DNA of 5,013 nt from DASQFQ01 sp035633075 (GTDB lineage: Bacteria > Actinomycetota > Thermoleophilia > Solirubrobacterales > Solirubrobacteraceae): NCBI GenBank assembly GCA_035633075.1, contig DASQFQ010000342.1, positions 1 to 5,013 of the forward strand. Reading direction: 5' to 3'. Positions within the stretch are counted from its first letter, which is position 1. Each line of letters opens with the position of its first letter. The notes under the pieces were generated by a model. That model was given only the letters and a program-made list of their open reading frames with translations. It was not told the DNA's origin and did not search any database. A program made the position numbers and the translations under genes. Positions 1 through 5,011 of this stretch are shown here, piece by piece.

Positions 1-14
1 CCCGTCGCCGCCAT
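1..14 (-). CDS. Possible start of a leftward (divergent) gene, only first codons visible
   Basis: On the minus strand an ATG at 14..12 opens a frame (Met-Ala-Ala-Thr-) that runs off the left edge. A GAGG Shine-Dalgarno-like element (minus strand, 25..22) lies 7 nt before it, which is good spacing. The LexA-type inverted repeat at 84-99 lies about 70 nt upstream, so if this gene is real it is a good candidate for DNA-damage control. Only four complete codons are visible, so the product cannot be named. Confidence 0.3.
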
Positions 15-77
15 GAGAACGCCTCAGCCGGCTTGACCTCGCCGCATCGATTGCACTTTTCAGGGTCTTCCTCAGGC

Positions 78-104
78 TCGTACACGAACACATGTTCGTA
101 CACG
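78..104. repeat. 9-bp direct repeat flanking the LexA box
   Basis: TCGTACACG occurs at 78-86 and again at 96-104, an 18-bp period, overlapping both arms of the LexA-type inverted repeat. Part of the match follows from the palindrome arms, but the extra TACACG on both copies does not. It might reflect a second overlapping operator half-site or simple chance. Confidence 0.4.
84..99. promoter_or_regulatory. LexA (SOS/Cheo) box, perfect inverted repeat
   Basis: The sequence ACGAAC-ACAT-GTTCGT is a perfect 6-bp inverted repeat with a 4-bp spacer. The core CGAACACATGTTCG (85-98) matches the Gram-positive LexA operator consensus CGAACRNRYGTTYC at all but the last base, and also fits the actinobacterial form GAAC-N4-GTTC. 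LexA repressor would bind here and be released after DNA damage. The box is upstream of both the possible leftward gene at 14..1 and the rightward tRNA-Pro. Because it lies upstream of the proposed tRNA promoter elements rather than over them, the leftward gene is the more likely target. It is flanked by two copies of the 9-mer TCGTACACG. Confidence 0.7.
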
Positions 105-130
105 GCTCGGACGGAACCGGAACCGTGTCG

Positions 131-136
131 TAGACT
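131..136 (+). promoter_or_regulatory. Probable -10 element for tRNA-Pro
   Basis: TAGACT fits the actinobacterial TANNNT -10 pattern and lies 12 nt before the first base of the mature tRNA, a plausible distance for a short 5' leader. No convincing -35 hexamer is visible around 107-113, which is common in high-GC actinobacteria. The same heptamer TAGACTC recurs just before the GntR-family regulator at 689. Confidence 0.4.
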
Positions 137-148
137 CGACCGGCACCA

Positions 149-222
149 CGGGGAGTGGCGCAGTCTGGTAGCGCACCCGGCTGGGGGCCGGGCGGTCGCA
201 GGTTCAAATCCTGTCTCCCCGA
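149..222 (+). tRNA. tRNA-Pro (anticodon GGG)
   Basis: A full cloverleaf can be drawn. The acceptor arm CGGGGAG (149-155) pairs with CTCCCCG (215-221). The D arm is GCGC/GCGC (158-161 with 171-174). The anticodon stem CCCGG (176-180) pairs with CCGGG (188-192). The loop 181-187 reads C-T-GGG-G-G, giving anticodon GGG at 183-185, which reads CCC proline codons. The T arm GCAGG-TTCAAAT-CCTGT is at 198-214 and the discriminator base is A222. CCA is not encoded (the next bases are CTT), so it would be added after transcription. The C1-G72 acceptor pair with A73 is typical of bacterial tRNA-Pro. The gene is intact even though the downstream DNA looks rearranged, as expected for a tRNA used as an integration site. 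Confidence 0.96.
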
Positions 223-257
223 CTTAGGCGAAAGCCCCGCAAACGCAACGACTCTTC

Positions 258-691
258 GCGATTCACACGGACCCGGCGCGTCTACGCCTGGCCGTCGAGC
301 TGGCGCGGACGAAGCGGTCGCGGGGGGCGACGGCGGCGCCGGAGCCGTGCGAAGGCTCACGGGTGGCCGGGGCGCGGACGTGGTGCTCGACTTCGTGGGC
401 ACCGACCCGACCCTGGCCGACTCGATCGAGATGGCCGCCCGCGGCGGCACCTACGCCCTCGTCGGGTACGGCTCCCTGTCGGCGCCCGCCACCGCGCTCG
501 TGGTCGACGAGGGCGCCGTGGTCGGCAACCTGGTCGGCACGTGGACGGACCTGTGGGAGCTGCTCCAGCTGCACGCTCGCGGGCGGGTGACGCTGCGGAT
601 CGAGACGCATCCGCTGGCCGCCGTCAACGACGTCCTCGACCGGCTGCGCGAGGGCGCCATCCTCGGCCGAGCCGTGCTCGTCTCCGCATAG
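258..691 (+). pseudogene. Truncated, frameshifted zinc-type (MDR) alcohol dehydrogenase remnant
   Basis: The readable part is the C-terminal 140 or so residues of a medium-chain dehydrogenase/reductase, a family normally near 345 residues. It resembles Rhodococcus ADH-A-type NAD-dependent alcohol dehydrogenases. Recognisable segments are GADEAV, LTGGRGADVVLDFVG, the RGGTYALVGYG strand and the ending VNDVLDRLREGAILGRAVLVSA. The N-terminal GroES-like catalytic domain with its zinc ligands and the first Rossmann GxGxxG turn are absent; only 35 nt separate the tRNA from the first family-like residues. Family-like residues DPARLRLAVEL are read in one frame (270-302) and GADEAV onwards in another (from 302), implying loss of one base. 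No start codon or ribosome site supports expression of the remainder, so I call it a non-functional relic. An assembly error could explain the frameshift but not the missing half. Confidence 0.8.
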
Positions 692-694
692 ACT
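689..694 (+). promoter_or_regulatory. Probable -10 element of a leaderless promoter for the GntR-family regulator
   Basis: TAGACT (TANNNT) overlaps the stop codon of the dehydrogenase remnant and ends exactly 7 nt before the ATG at 702. Transcription would therefore begin at or next to the start codon, giving a leaderless mRNA. This agrees with the lack of a Shine-Dalgarno sequence before 702. The spacing is the same as that seen before the GTG at 1509. No clear -35 is visible. Confidence 0.45.
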
Positions 695-701
695 CAGCCC
701 G

Positions 702-1454
702 ATGACGGCCGACAGCTCCGAGACCGCTTCGAGTCCGCGCTTCTTGCCGGTCAGCGACGACGCCAGCGAGCGGATCGCCTACCAGATCCGGGTCCACCTC
801 GCGGAGAACGCCCTGCAGCCAGGGGACCGCATCGGTACGGAGGCCGAGCTCGCACGCGAGTTCGGCGTCAGCCGTCCGACGTTGCGCGAGGCTGTGCGGC
901 TGCTTGCCGGCTCACACCTGATCCATGTCAGCCAGGGCCGCGCCGGCGGCATCTTCGTGGCCAACACGGCGAACGATGGCATGGGGCGCGACGTGAGCGA
1001 CGCGATCGCGACGATGCTCGCCGCCGACAGCGTCTCGCTGCACCAGCTCCTCGAGGCGCGCATGTTCCTCGAGGTGCCACTCGCCGGCCTAGCCGCGGAG
1101 AATGCGACCGACGAGACGGTGCGCGGGCTCGAGGCCGCGATCGCGGACGCCCAGGGCAACCACCCCGCGAGCGACGAGTTCCGGCTCGCCGACGGGCGCT
1201 TCCACGAGCTGCTGGCGACCGCTGCCGGCAACGAGCTCCTGATGGCGTTCACGCGCTGGATCCTCGACGTGCTCCAGCCGTCGCTCGTCAAGCGCATCGG
1301 CGCCTCGATCGACGGATCGGCGATCATCGCGCAGCACGGGGCGATCCTTCGCGCGGTGAAGCGGCGCCAGCCGGCGGCAGCGCAGCGGGCGATGCGACAG
1401 CACCTCGAATACCTGTGCGCGACCGTGCGGGCGCTCGAGGGCGAGCCACGCTGA
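702..1454 (+). CDS. GntR-family transcriptional regulator with FCD ligand domain (FadR subfamily)
   Basis: This 250-residue cytoplasmic DNA-binding protein is a normal length for the FadR/VanR subfamily. Residues about 20-88 form the GntR winged helix-turn-helix, with the signature LQPGDRIGTEAELAREFGVSRPTLREAVRLL and the wing QGRAGGIFV. Residues about 113-240 form the all-helical FCD domain; the likely metal/carboxylate ligands Asp164 and His168 (DGRFH), His212 (AQHGAI) and His234 (RQHLEYL) are all present, so it can probably bind a metal plus an organic acid. Family members usually repress an adjacent catabolic operon until its substrate or product binds. Here the next genes encode a 2-oxoacid decarboxylase and an aryl aldehyde dehydrogenase, so an aromatic carboxylate or 2-oxoacid effector is inferred. 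The start at 702 has no ribosome site but sits 7 nt after a TAGACT -10 element. The effector and operator are unknown. Confidence 0.93.
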   Translation: MTADSSETASSPRFLPVSDDASERIAYQIRVHLAENALQPGDRIGTEAELAREFGVSRPTLREAVRLLAGSHLIHVSQGRAGGIFVANTANDGMGRDVSDAIATMLAADSVSLHQLLEARMFLEVPLAGLAAENATDETVRGLEAAIADAQGNHPASDEFRLADGRFHELLATAAGNELLMAFTRWILDVLQPSLVKRIGASIDGSAIIAQHGAILRAVKRRQPAAAQRAMRQHLEYLCATVRALEGEPR

Positions 1455-1499
1455 CATTCCAAACAGTCAAATGATTTTGCGGACTCGGCTCGGTGTACG
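1455..1499 (+). promoter_or_regulatory. AT-rich spacer, likely promoter/operator region of the decarboxylase
   Basis: The 45-nt gap between the regulator and the decarboxylase contains an AT-rich stretch (1456-1479, including AAACAGTCAAATGATTTTG) that stands out in GC-rich surroundings. A TACGAT -10-like hexamer (TANNNT) at 1496-1501 ends 7 nt before a GTG codon at 1509. No good -35 is visible. CAAA at one end and TTTG at the other (1460-1479) form only a 4-bp interrupted inverted repeat, so the operator for the GntR protein cannot be fixed by eye. The location suggests the decarboxylase has its own promoter rather than relying only on read-through. Confidence 0.4.
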
Positions 1500-3140
1500 A
1501 TGCCTGTCGTGAGGGAGAAGTACCGGCCGGAGCCGCCACGGACTGTTCGTGAGGCGGCGCTCGAGGTCATGCGGCGCCGGGGCATGACCACGATCTTCTC
1601 GAACCCGGGCTCGACCGAGATCGCCTTTCTGGTTGACCTTCCTCCCGACCTGCGGTTCGTCCTCGCCCTGCACGAGGCGTCGGTGGTCGGTCTGGCGACC
1701 GGCTGGGCCATCGGGCGCGACGAGCCGGCGTTCGTCAACCTCCACACCACCGCCGGCCTTGGCAATGCCGTCGGCGCGCTCGCCACGGCGAGGGCGAACC
1801 GGGCGCCGCTCGTCGTCCTCGTCGGCCAGCAAGACCGCCGGCACCTCGCGGCCGAGCCGTTCCTCGCCGGCCGCCTCGCAGGGCTCGCCGGCGACTATCC
1901 CGTCTGGGTGCACGAGCCGGCGCGTGCGCGGGACGTGCCCGTGGCGCTGGACAGGGCGTGGCACGAGGCCTCGGCCGGCCGCGGGCCCGCGCTCGTCATC
2001 GTGCCCATGGACGACTGGACGGCGCCGGCCGAGGATGGCATGGCCCTGCTCACGCCGGCGCGACTGCATCGCGCCGCCGAGCTCGACGCGGAGGCGGTCG
2101 GGGAGCTCGCCGGCATGCTCGGCGAGGCGCGGGCGCCCGCGCTCGTGGCGGGCGCGGGCGCGGATGACGCACGTACCTGGCAGGCGCTCGTCGCGCTCGC
2201 CGAGCGCCTGGCATGCCCGGTATGGCAGGAGCCGTTCGGGGCGCGCGCCGGCTTCCCCCAGGACCATCGGCTGTTCGCCGGGCACCTTCCCGCGGCGCGA
2301 TCCCGACTGCGCGCCACGCTTGCGGCGCACGACCTGGTGGTCGTCGTCGGCGCGCCGGCCTTCCGGCAGTACGCGTACGAGGCGGGGTCGCTGGTCGAGG
2401 ACGGTACGCGGCTCGTCGTGCTGACCGACGACCCGTCCGAGGCGCACCGCAGCCCGGTGGCGCTCGCGCTGGTCGGGCCCCTGGCGCGCGCGTGCGAGAT
2501 CCTGGCGGAGCTGGTCCCGGCCCGCGATCGGGCGTCGTCGCAGCCGCGGTGGCGCCCGCCGCCGCCGCCACCACCGAAGGCGGGAGCGCCGCTGCGGGCT
2601 GCGCATCTGCTGGCGGCGCTCGCGGAGCGCCTCCCGCAGGACGCGGTGTTGGTCGAGGAGACGCCGTCGAGCCGTCCCGAGCTGCAGGCGCGCGTGCAGG
2701 CAGGCGCGCCGCTCGGCTTCCTCAGCGCCGCGATGGGCGGACTCGGGTTCGCGCTCCCCGCCGCGACCGGCCTGCGGATGGCGCGGCCAGACCGGCCGGT
2801 GGTCGCGGTGGTCGGCGACGGTTCGGCGCTCTACGCGATCCAGGCGCTGTGGAGCGCGGCGCACTACGGCGCCGGTGTGCTGTTCGTCATCCTCGCCAAC
2901 GGGCGCTATGCGGTCTTGGACCGGCTCGCCGAGGCGGTTGACGGCGAGCCTCCGTGGCCGGCCTTCGAGGCTGTCGACGTGTCGGGCCTGGCCCGCGCGC
3001 TCGGTTGCCGGGCTGAGCGCGTCGATGACCACGCCGGCATGCTCCAGGCACTCGACGCGGTGCTCCCCACCCTCGCCCGCCGGAGCGAGCCGCTCGTGCT
3101 CGAAGTGGTCGTCGAGGCTGACGAGACCTTCGACCCGTAG
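1500..3140 (+). CDS. Thiamine-diphosphate 2-oxoacid decarboxylase, benzoylformate decarboxylase-like
   Basis: This 546-residue protein resembles Pseudomonas benzoylformate decarboxylase (MdlC, 528 residues) along its length and should release CO2 from an aromatic or branched 2-oxoacid to give an aldehyde. The N-terminal pyrimidine-binding domain has SNPGSTE (Ser38, equivalent to Ser26 of MdlC), ALHEASVVG (cofactor-activating Glu59, equivalent to Glu47) and NLHTTAGLGN (His82, equivalent to His70). The central domain ends near residue 340. A linker with seven consecutive prolines (353-359) leads to the pyrophosphate-binding domain, with GDGS (Asp440) and LANG (Asn467) as metal ligands. Oddities: the position of catalytic His281 aligns with Tyr291 (FRQYAYEAG), and Ala460 aligns with Val472, so substrate or reaction may differ from true benzoylformate decarboxylase. 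The ATG at 1500 lacks a ribosome site; GTG 1509, 7 nt after a TACGAT hexamer, is an equally good leaderless start and gives 543 residues. Benzaldehyde lyase or oxalyl-CoA-type functions are less likely. Confidence 0.88.
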   Translation: MPVVREKYRPEPPRTVREAALEVMRRRGMTTIFSNPGSTEIAFLVDLPPDLRFVLALHEASVVGLATGWAIGRDEPAFVNLHTTAGLGNAVGALATARANRAPLVVLVGQQDRRHLAAEPFLAGRLAGLAGDYPVWVHEPARARDVPVALDRAWHEASAGRGPALVIVPMDDWTAPAEDGMALLTPARLHRAAELDAEAVGELAGMLGEARAPALVAGAGADDARTWQALVALAERLACPVWQEPFGARAGFPQDHRLFAGHLPAARSRLRATLAAHDLVVVVGAPAFRQYAYEAGSLVEDGTRLVVLTDDPSEAHRSPVALALVGPLARACEILAELVPARDRASSQPRWRPPPPPPPKAGAPLRAAHLLAALAERLPQDAVLVEETPSSRPELQARVQAGAPLGFLSAAMGGLGFALPAATGLRMARPDRPVVAVVGDGSALYAIQALWSAAHYGAGVLFVILANGRYAVLDRLAEAVDGEPPWPAFEAVDVSGLARALGCRAERVDDHAGMLQALDAVLPTLARRSEPLVLEVVVEADETFDP

Positions 3141-3223
3141 CGTGCGCCCCTATATATCAAGGAGTTTTACGCGGCCGCTTCGCAAGGATAGTGTGGGGCG
3201 CTCCACTGAGGACGAAGGGATGC
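3141..3223 (+). promoter_or_regulatory. Intergenic region with promoter-like elements
   Basis: After the decarboxylase stop the composition changes abruptly to include TATATATC (3151-3158), then AAGGAGTTTTAC (3159-3170). The AAGGAG would make a fine ribosome site but no start codon follows at usable distance. TTTTAC (3165-3170) and TAGTGT (3189-3194, TANNNT) are 18 nt apart and could be -35/-10 elements for the downstream genes. An imperfect inverted repeat (GTGGGGCGCTCCAC, 3193-3206) overlaps the putative -10 and could be a repressor site. All assignments here are by inspection only. Confidence 0.3.
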
Positions 3224-3341
3224 ATGCCTGAAGCTGCGCAGACGGAGTTCTGGCGCGATCTGAAGCCGATCGACAGGGGCCGCGCTGGACTACTTCGACG
3301 TCCACGACTACATCGACATCTGCAAGGAGCACTACGAGTAG
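3224..3341 (+). pseudogene. Short frameshifted reading frame (38 codons if repaired)
   Basis: An ATG at 3224 preceded by GAAGGG (4 nt spacing) opens MPEAAQTEFWRDLKPIDR. Removing one G from the GGGG run at 3276-3279 continues the frame into AALDYFDVHDYIDICKEHYE and a TAG at 3339. The last 16 codons (YFDVHDYIDICKEHYE with the preceding Asp) nearly all end in C or G, matching the genome's real coding style. As given, the ATG frame instead runs on into an arginine-rich, non-protein-like sequence. I do not recognise the product. It may be a small protein gene with a homopolymer sequencing error, a true pseudogene, or the ends of a larger decayed gene lying between the decarboxylase and the dehydrogenase. 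Confidence 0.4.
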
Positions 3342-3394
3342 GTCGGCTTGGGCCGGCTCGATCGACGCGCTGTTGCGCTGACTGACGACGACAT

Positions 3395-3403
3395 GAGGAG
3401 GAG
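3395..3403 (+). promoter_or_regulatory. Strong ribosome binding site of the aldehyde dehydrogenase
   Basis: GAGGAGGAG, with GGAGG at 3397-3401 five nt before the ATG at 3407, fixes the start of the dehydrogenase. This contrasts with the two upstream genes, which have no Shine-Dalgarno, and suggests that the dehydrogenase is translated from a longer mRNA with a 5' leader or from within an operon. Confidence 0.8.
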
Positions 3404-3406
3404 CAC

Positions 3407-4873
3407 ATGACGACGGTCGACCTCGAGCAGCAGCGGCTGCTCATCGGCGGCGAGTGGAAGGAGGCGTCCGGCCGCAACACCTTCGAGAAGGCGGATCCGC
3501 TCAACGGGCGGCCCGTGACGGTTGCGGCCGCGGCCGGGCGGGAGGACTCGCGGCGCGCGGTCGAGGCGGCTCGCGACGCCTTCCAGGGCTGGGCTGACAC
3601 GCCCGCGGGTGAGCGGCGGGCGCTGCTGAACCGGGCGGCGGACCTCCTGATGGAGCGCGCGCCCGAGGTGGCCGGGGTGATGACCGAGGAGGTCGGGGGC
3701 ACCTTCGGGTGGGGGATGTTCAACTGTGATCTTGCCTCGCGGATGCTGCGCGAGGCGGCGGCGCAGGCCTACTCCGTCGTCGGCGAGGTCATCCCGTCCG
3801 ACGTGCCGGGCGCGCTCGCGATGGGCGTCCGCCAGCCGGCTGGCGTGGTGGTCGGGATGGCGCCGTGGAACGCGCCGGTGATCCTCTCGACGCGGGCCGT
3901 GGCGACGCCGCTGGCGTACGGCAACACCGTCGTGCTGAAGGCGTCGGAGCAGTGCCCGCGCACACACGCAGCCGTGGTGCGCGCGCTCGTCGACGCAGGG
4001 CTGCCGGCCGGCGCGATCAACCTGATCATCCATGCGCCCGAGGACGCGCCCGAGGTGGTCGACGAGCTAATCGCCCACCCGGCCGTCCGCCGCGTCAACT
4101 TCACCGGTTCGACGCGGGTGGGGAAGATCATCGCCCAGAAGTGCGCCGAGCACCTCACGCGCTGCCTGCTCGAGCTGGGCGGCAAGGCGCCGCAGGTCGT
4201 GCTTGCCGACGCCGATCTCGAGGCCGCGGCGGACGCGGCGAGCTTCGGCGCGTTCATGAACTCGGGGCAGGTCTGCATGTCGACGGAGCGCATCGTCGCG
4301 GACCGCTCCGTCGCCGACGAGCTCGGATTCAAGCTCGCGGACCGGGCGGGCAGGCTCACGGTCGGAGACCCGCGCGATCAGGGCACGATGATCGGACCGG
4401 TGATCACCGACGGTGCGCGCGAGCGCATCATGGAGCTGATCGAGGACGCCGGCTCCAAGGGGGCCGAGGTGCTCGCCGGCGGCGACGCCGACGGCAACCT
4501 CATCACCCCGACCGTGCTTGCCGGCGTGACCCCGGAGATGCGCATCTATGGCGAGGAGTCCTTCGGCCCGGTGGTGGCGATCGTGCCGGTGGAGGGCGTC
4601 GACGAGGCGGTGCGCGTGGCCAACGACACGGAGTACGGCCTCGCGGCGGCCGTGTTCGGCGAGGATGTCGACGCCGCGATGCAGGTCGCTCGGCGGATCG
4701 AGAGCGGCATCTGCCACATCAACTCCTCGACGGTGCACGACGAGCCGCAGATGCCCTTTGGCGGCGTGAAGTCGAGCGGCTGGGGGCGCTTCGGCGGCCG
4801 CGCTGCGCTCGAGGAGTTCACCGAGCTGCGGTGGATGACCGTGCAGCAGACGTCACGGCACTACCCCATCTGA
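3407..4873 (+). CDS. NAD(P)-dependent aldehyde dehydrogenase, salicylaldehyde/vanillin/benzaldehyde type
   Basis: This 488-residue soluble enzyme oxidises an aldehyde to its carboxylate, a usual length for the ALDH superfamily. All key residues are present: Asn155 (APWNAPV) for the oxyanion hole, Lys178 (VVLKASE) for cofactor binding, the FTGSTRVG nucleotide turn (232-239), general base Glu256 (LLELGGKAP), catalytic Cys290 (NSGQVCMS) and Glu384 (EESFGPV). The STERI motif after the cysteine, the late segment STVHDEPQMPFGGVKSSG and the C-terminal HYPI are characteristic of salicylaldehyde (NahF/DoxF-like) and vanillin dehydrogenases, pointing to an aromatic aldehyde. The upstream decarboxylase would supply that aldehyde, so benzaldehyde or a ring-substituted form is the inferred substrate. 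Start chosen from the strong GGAGG five nt upstream. The 266-nt gap from the decarboxylase allows a separate promoter. Subfamily is firm; exact substrate is not. Confidence 0.93.
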   Translation: MTTVDLEQQRLLIGGEWKEASGRNTFEKADPLNGRPVTVAAAAGREDSRRAVEAARDAFQGWADTPAGERRALLNRAADLLMERAPEVAGVMTEEVGGTFGWGMFNCDLASRMLREAAAQAYSVVGEVIPSDVPGALAMGVRQPAGVVVGMAPWNAPVILSTRAVATPLAYGNTVVLKASEQCPRTHAAVVRALVDAGLPAGAINLIIHAPEDAPEVVDELIAHPAVRRVNFTGSTRVGKIIAQKCAEHLTRCLLELGGKAPQVVLADADLEAAADAASFGAFMNSGQVCMSTERIVADRSVADELGFKLADRAGRLTVGDPRDQGTMIGPVITDGARERIMELIEDAGSKGAEVLAGGDADGNLITPTVLAGVTPEMRIYGEESFGPVVAIVPVEGVDEAVRVANDTEYGLAAAVFGEDVDAAMQVARRIESGICHINSSTVHDEPQMPFGGVKSSGWGRFGGRAALEEFTELRWMTVQQTSRHYPI

Positions 4874-4902
4874 GCGGCCTGCCGCTGCAGGATCCGGACA
4901 TC

Positions 4903-4983
4903 ATGTGCGAGGTGTTCATCCTTGCGCCGACCGATCTTGTCGACGACCACGAGATCCTCGACGGCGAGCGGTCGTTCGCTTGA
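4903..4983 (+). CDS. Short reading frame of 26 codons, possible small protein or C-terminal gene remnant
   Basis: The frame MCEVFILAPTDLVDDHEILD-GERSFA ends at TGA 4981-4983. About 22 of its 26 codons end in G or C, and the same bias continues upstream in frame (SGLPLQDPDI) back to the dehydrogenase stop, which hints at a coding past. The ATG has only a distant AGGA upstream, so initiation is doubtful. I do not recognise the family. It could be a small acidic protein, or the tail of a gene whose front was lost when the dehydrogenase gene was joined here. Confidence 0.3.
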   Translation: MCEVFILAPTDLVDDHEILDGERSFA

Positions 4984-5005
4984 CCAGCCAAGTACCGTAG
5001 GTGTT

Positions 5006-5011
5006 GGAGGG
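5006..5011 (+). promoter_or_regulatory. Ribosome binding site for a gene starting beyond the right edge
   Basis: GGAGGG lies at the end of the window, 22 nt after the TGA of the short frame. With normal spacing of 5-9 nt a start codon would fall at about 5017-5021, just outside. It suggests that a co-oriented gene continues the catabolic cluster. Confidence 0.5.

Noticed and set aside
33..227. A 64-codon plus-strand frame at the left end
   Set aside because: It runs through the LexA box and the entire tRNA gene, so it is not a plausible protein gene.
227..236. GGC-GAAA-GCC hairpin after the tRNA as a terminator
   Set aside because: The stem is only 3 bp and no T-run follows, so it does not qualify as an intrinsic terminator.
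1460..1479. Operator palindrome for the GntR regulator
   Set aside because: Only the outer 4 bp (CAAA/TTTG) are symmetric and the inner bases do not match, so it is not a convincing GntR site.
2554..2577. CCG-rich triplet run as a microsatellite
   Set aside because: It encodes the seven-proline linker between the central and pyrophosphate-binding domains of the decarboxylase, a common place for low complexity. No further repeat structure is seen.
1467..3032. A 521-codon open frame on the minus strand opposite the decarboxylase
   Set aside because: It is arginine-rich, low-complexity translation typical of the antisense of GC-rich genes, has no recognisable domain, and the plus strand carries a clear enzyme with conserved active-site motifs.
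3865..4902. A long plus-strand frame overlapping the aldehyde dehydrogenase
   Set aside because: The translation is an Arg/Gly/Ala-rich frame shadow of the dehydrogenase. Only its last part after 4873 could be meaningful, and that is reported separately.
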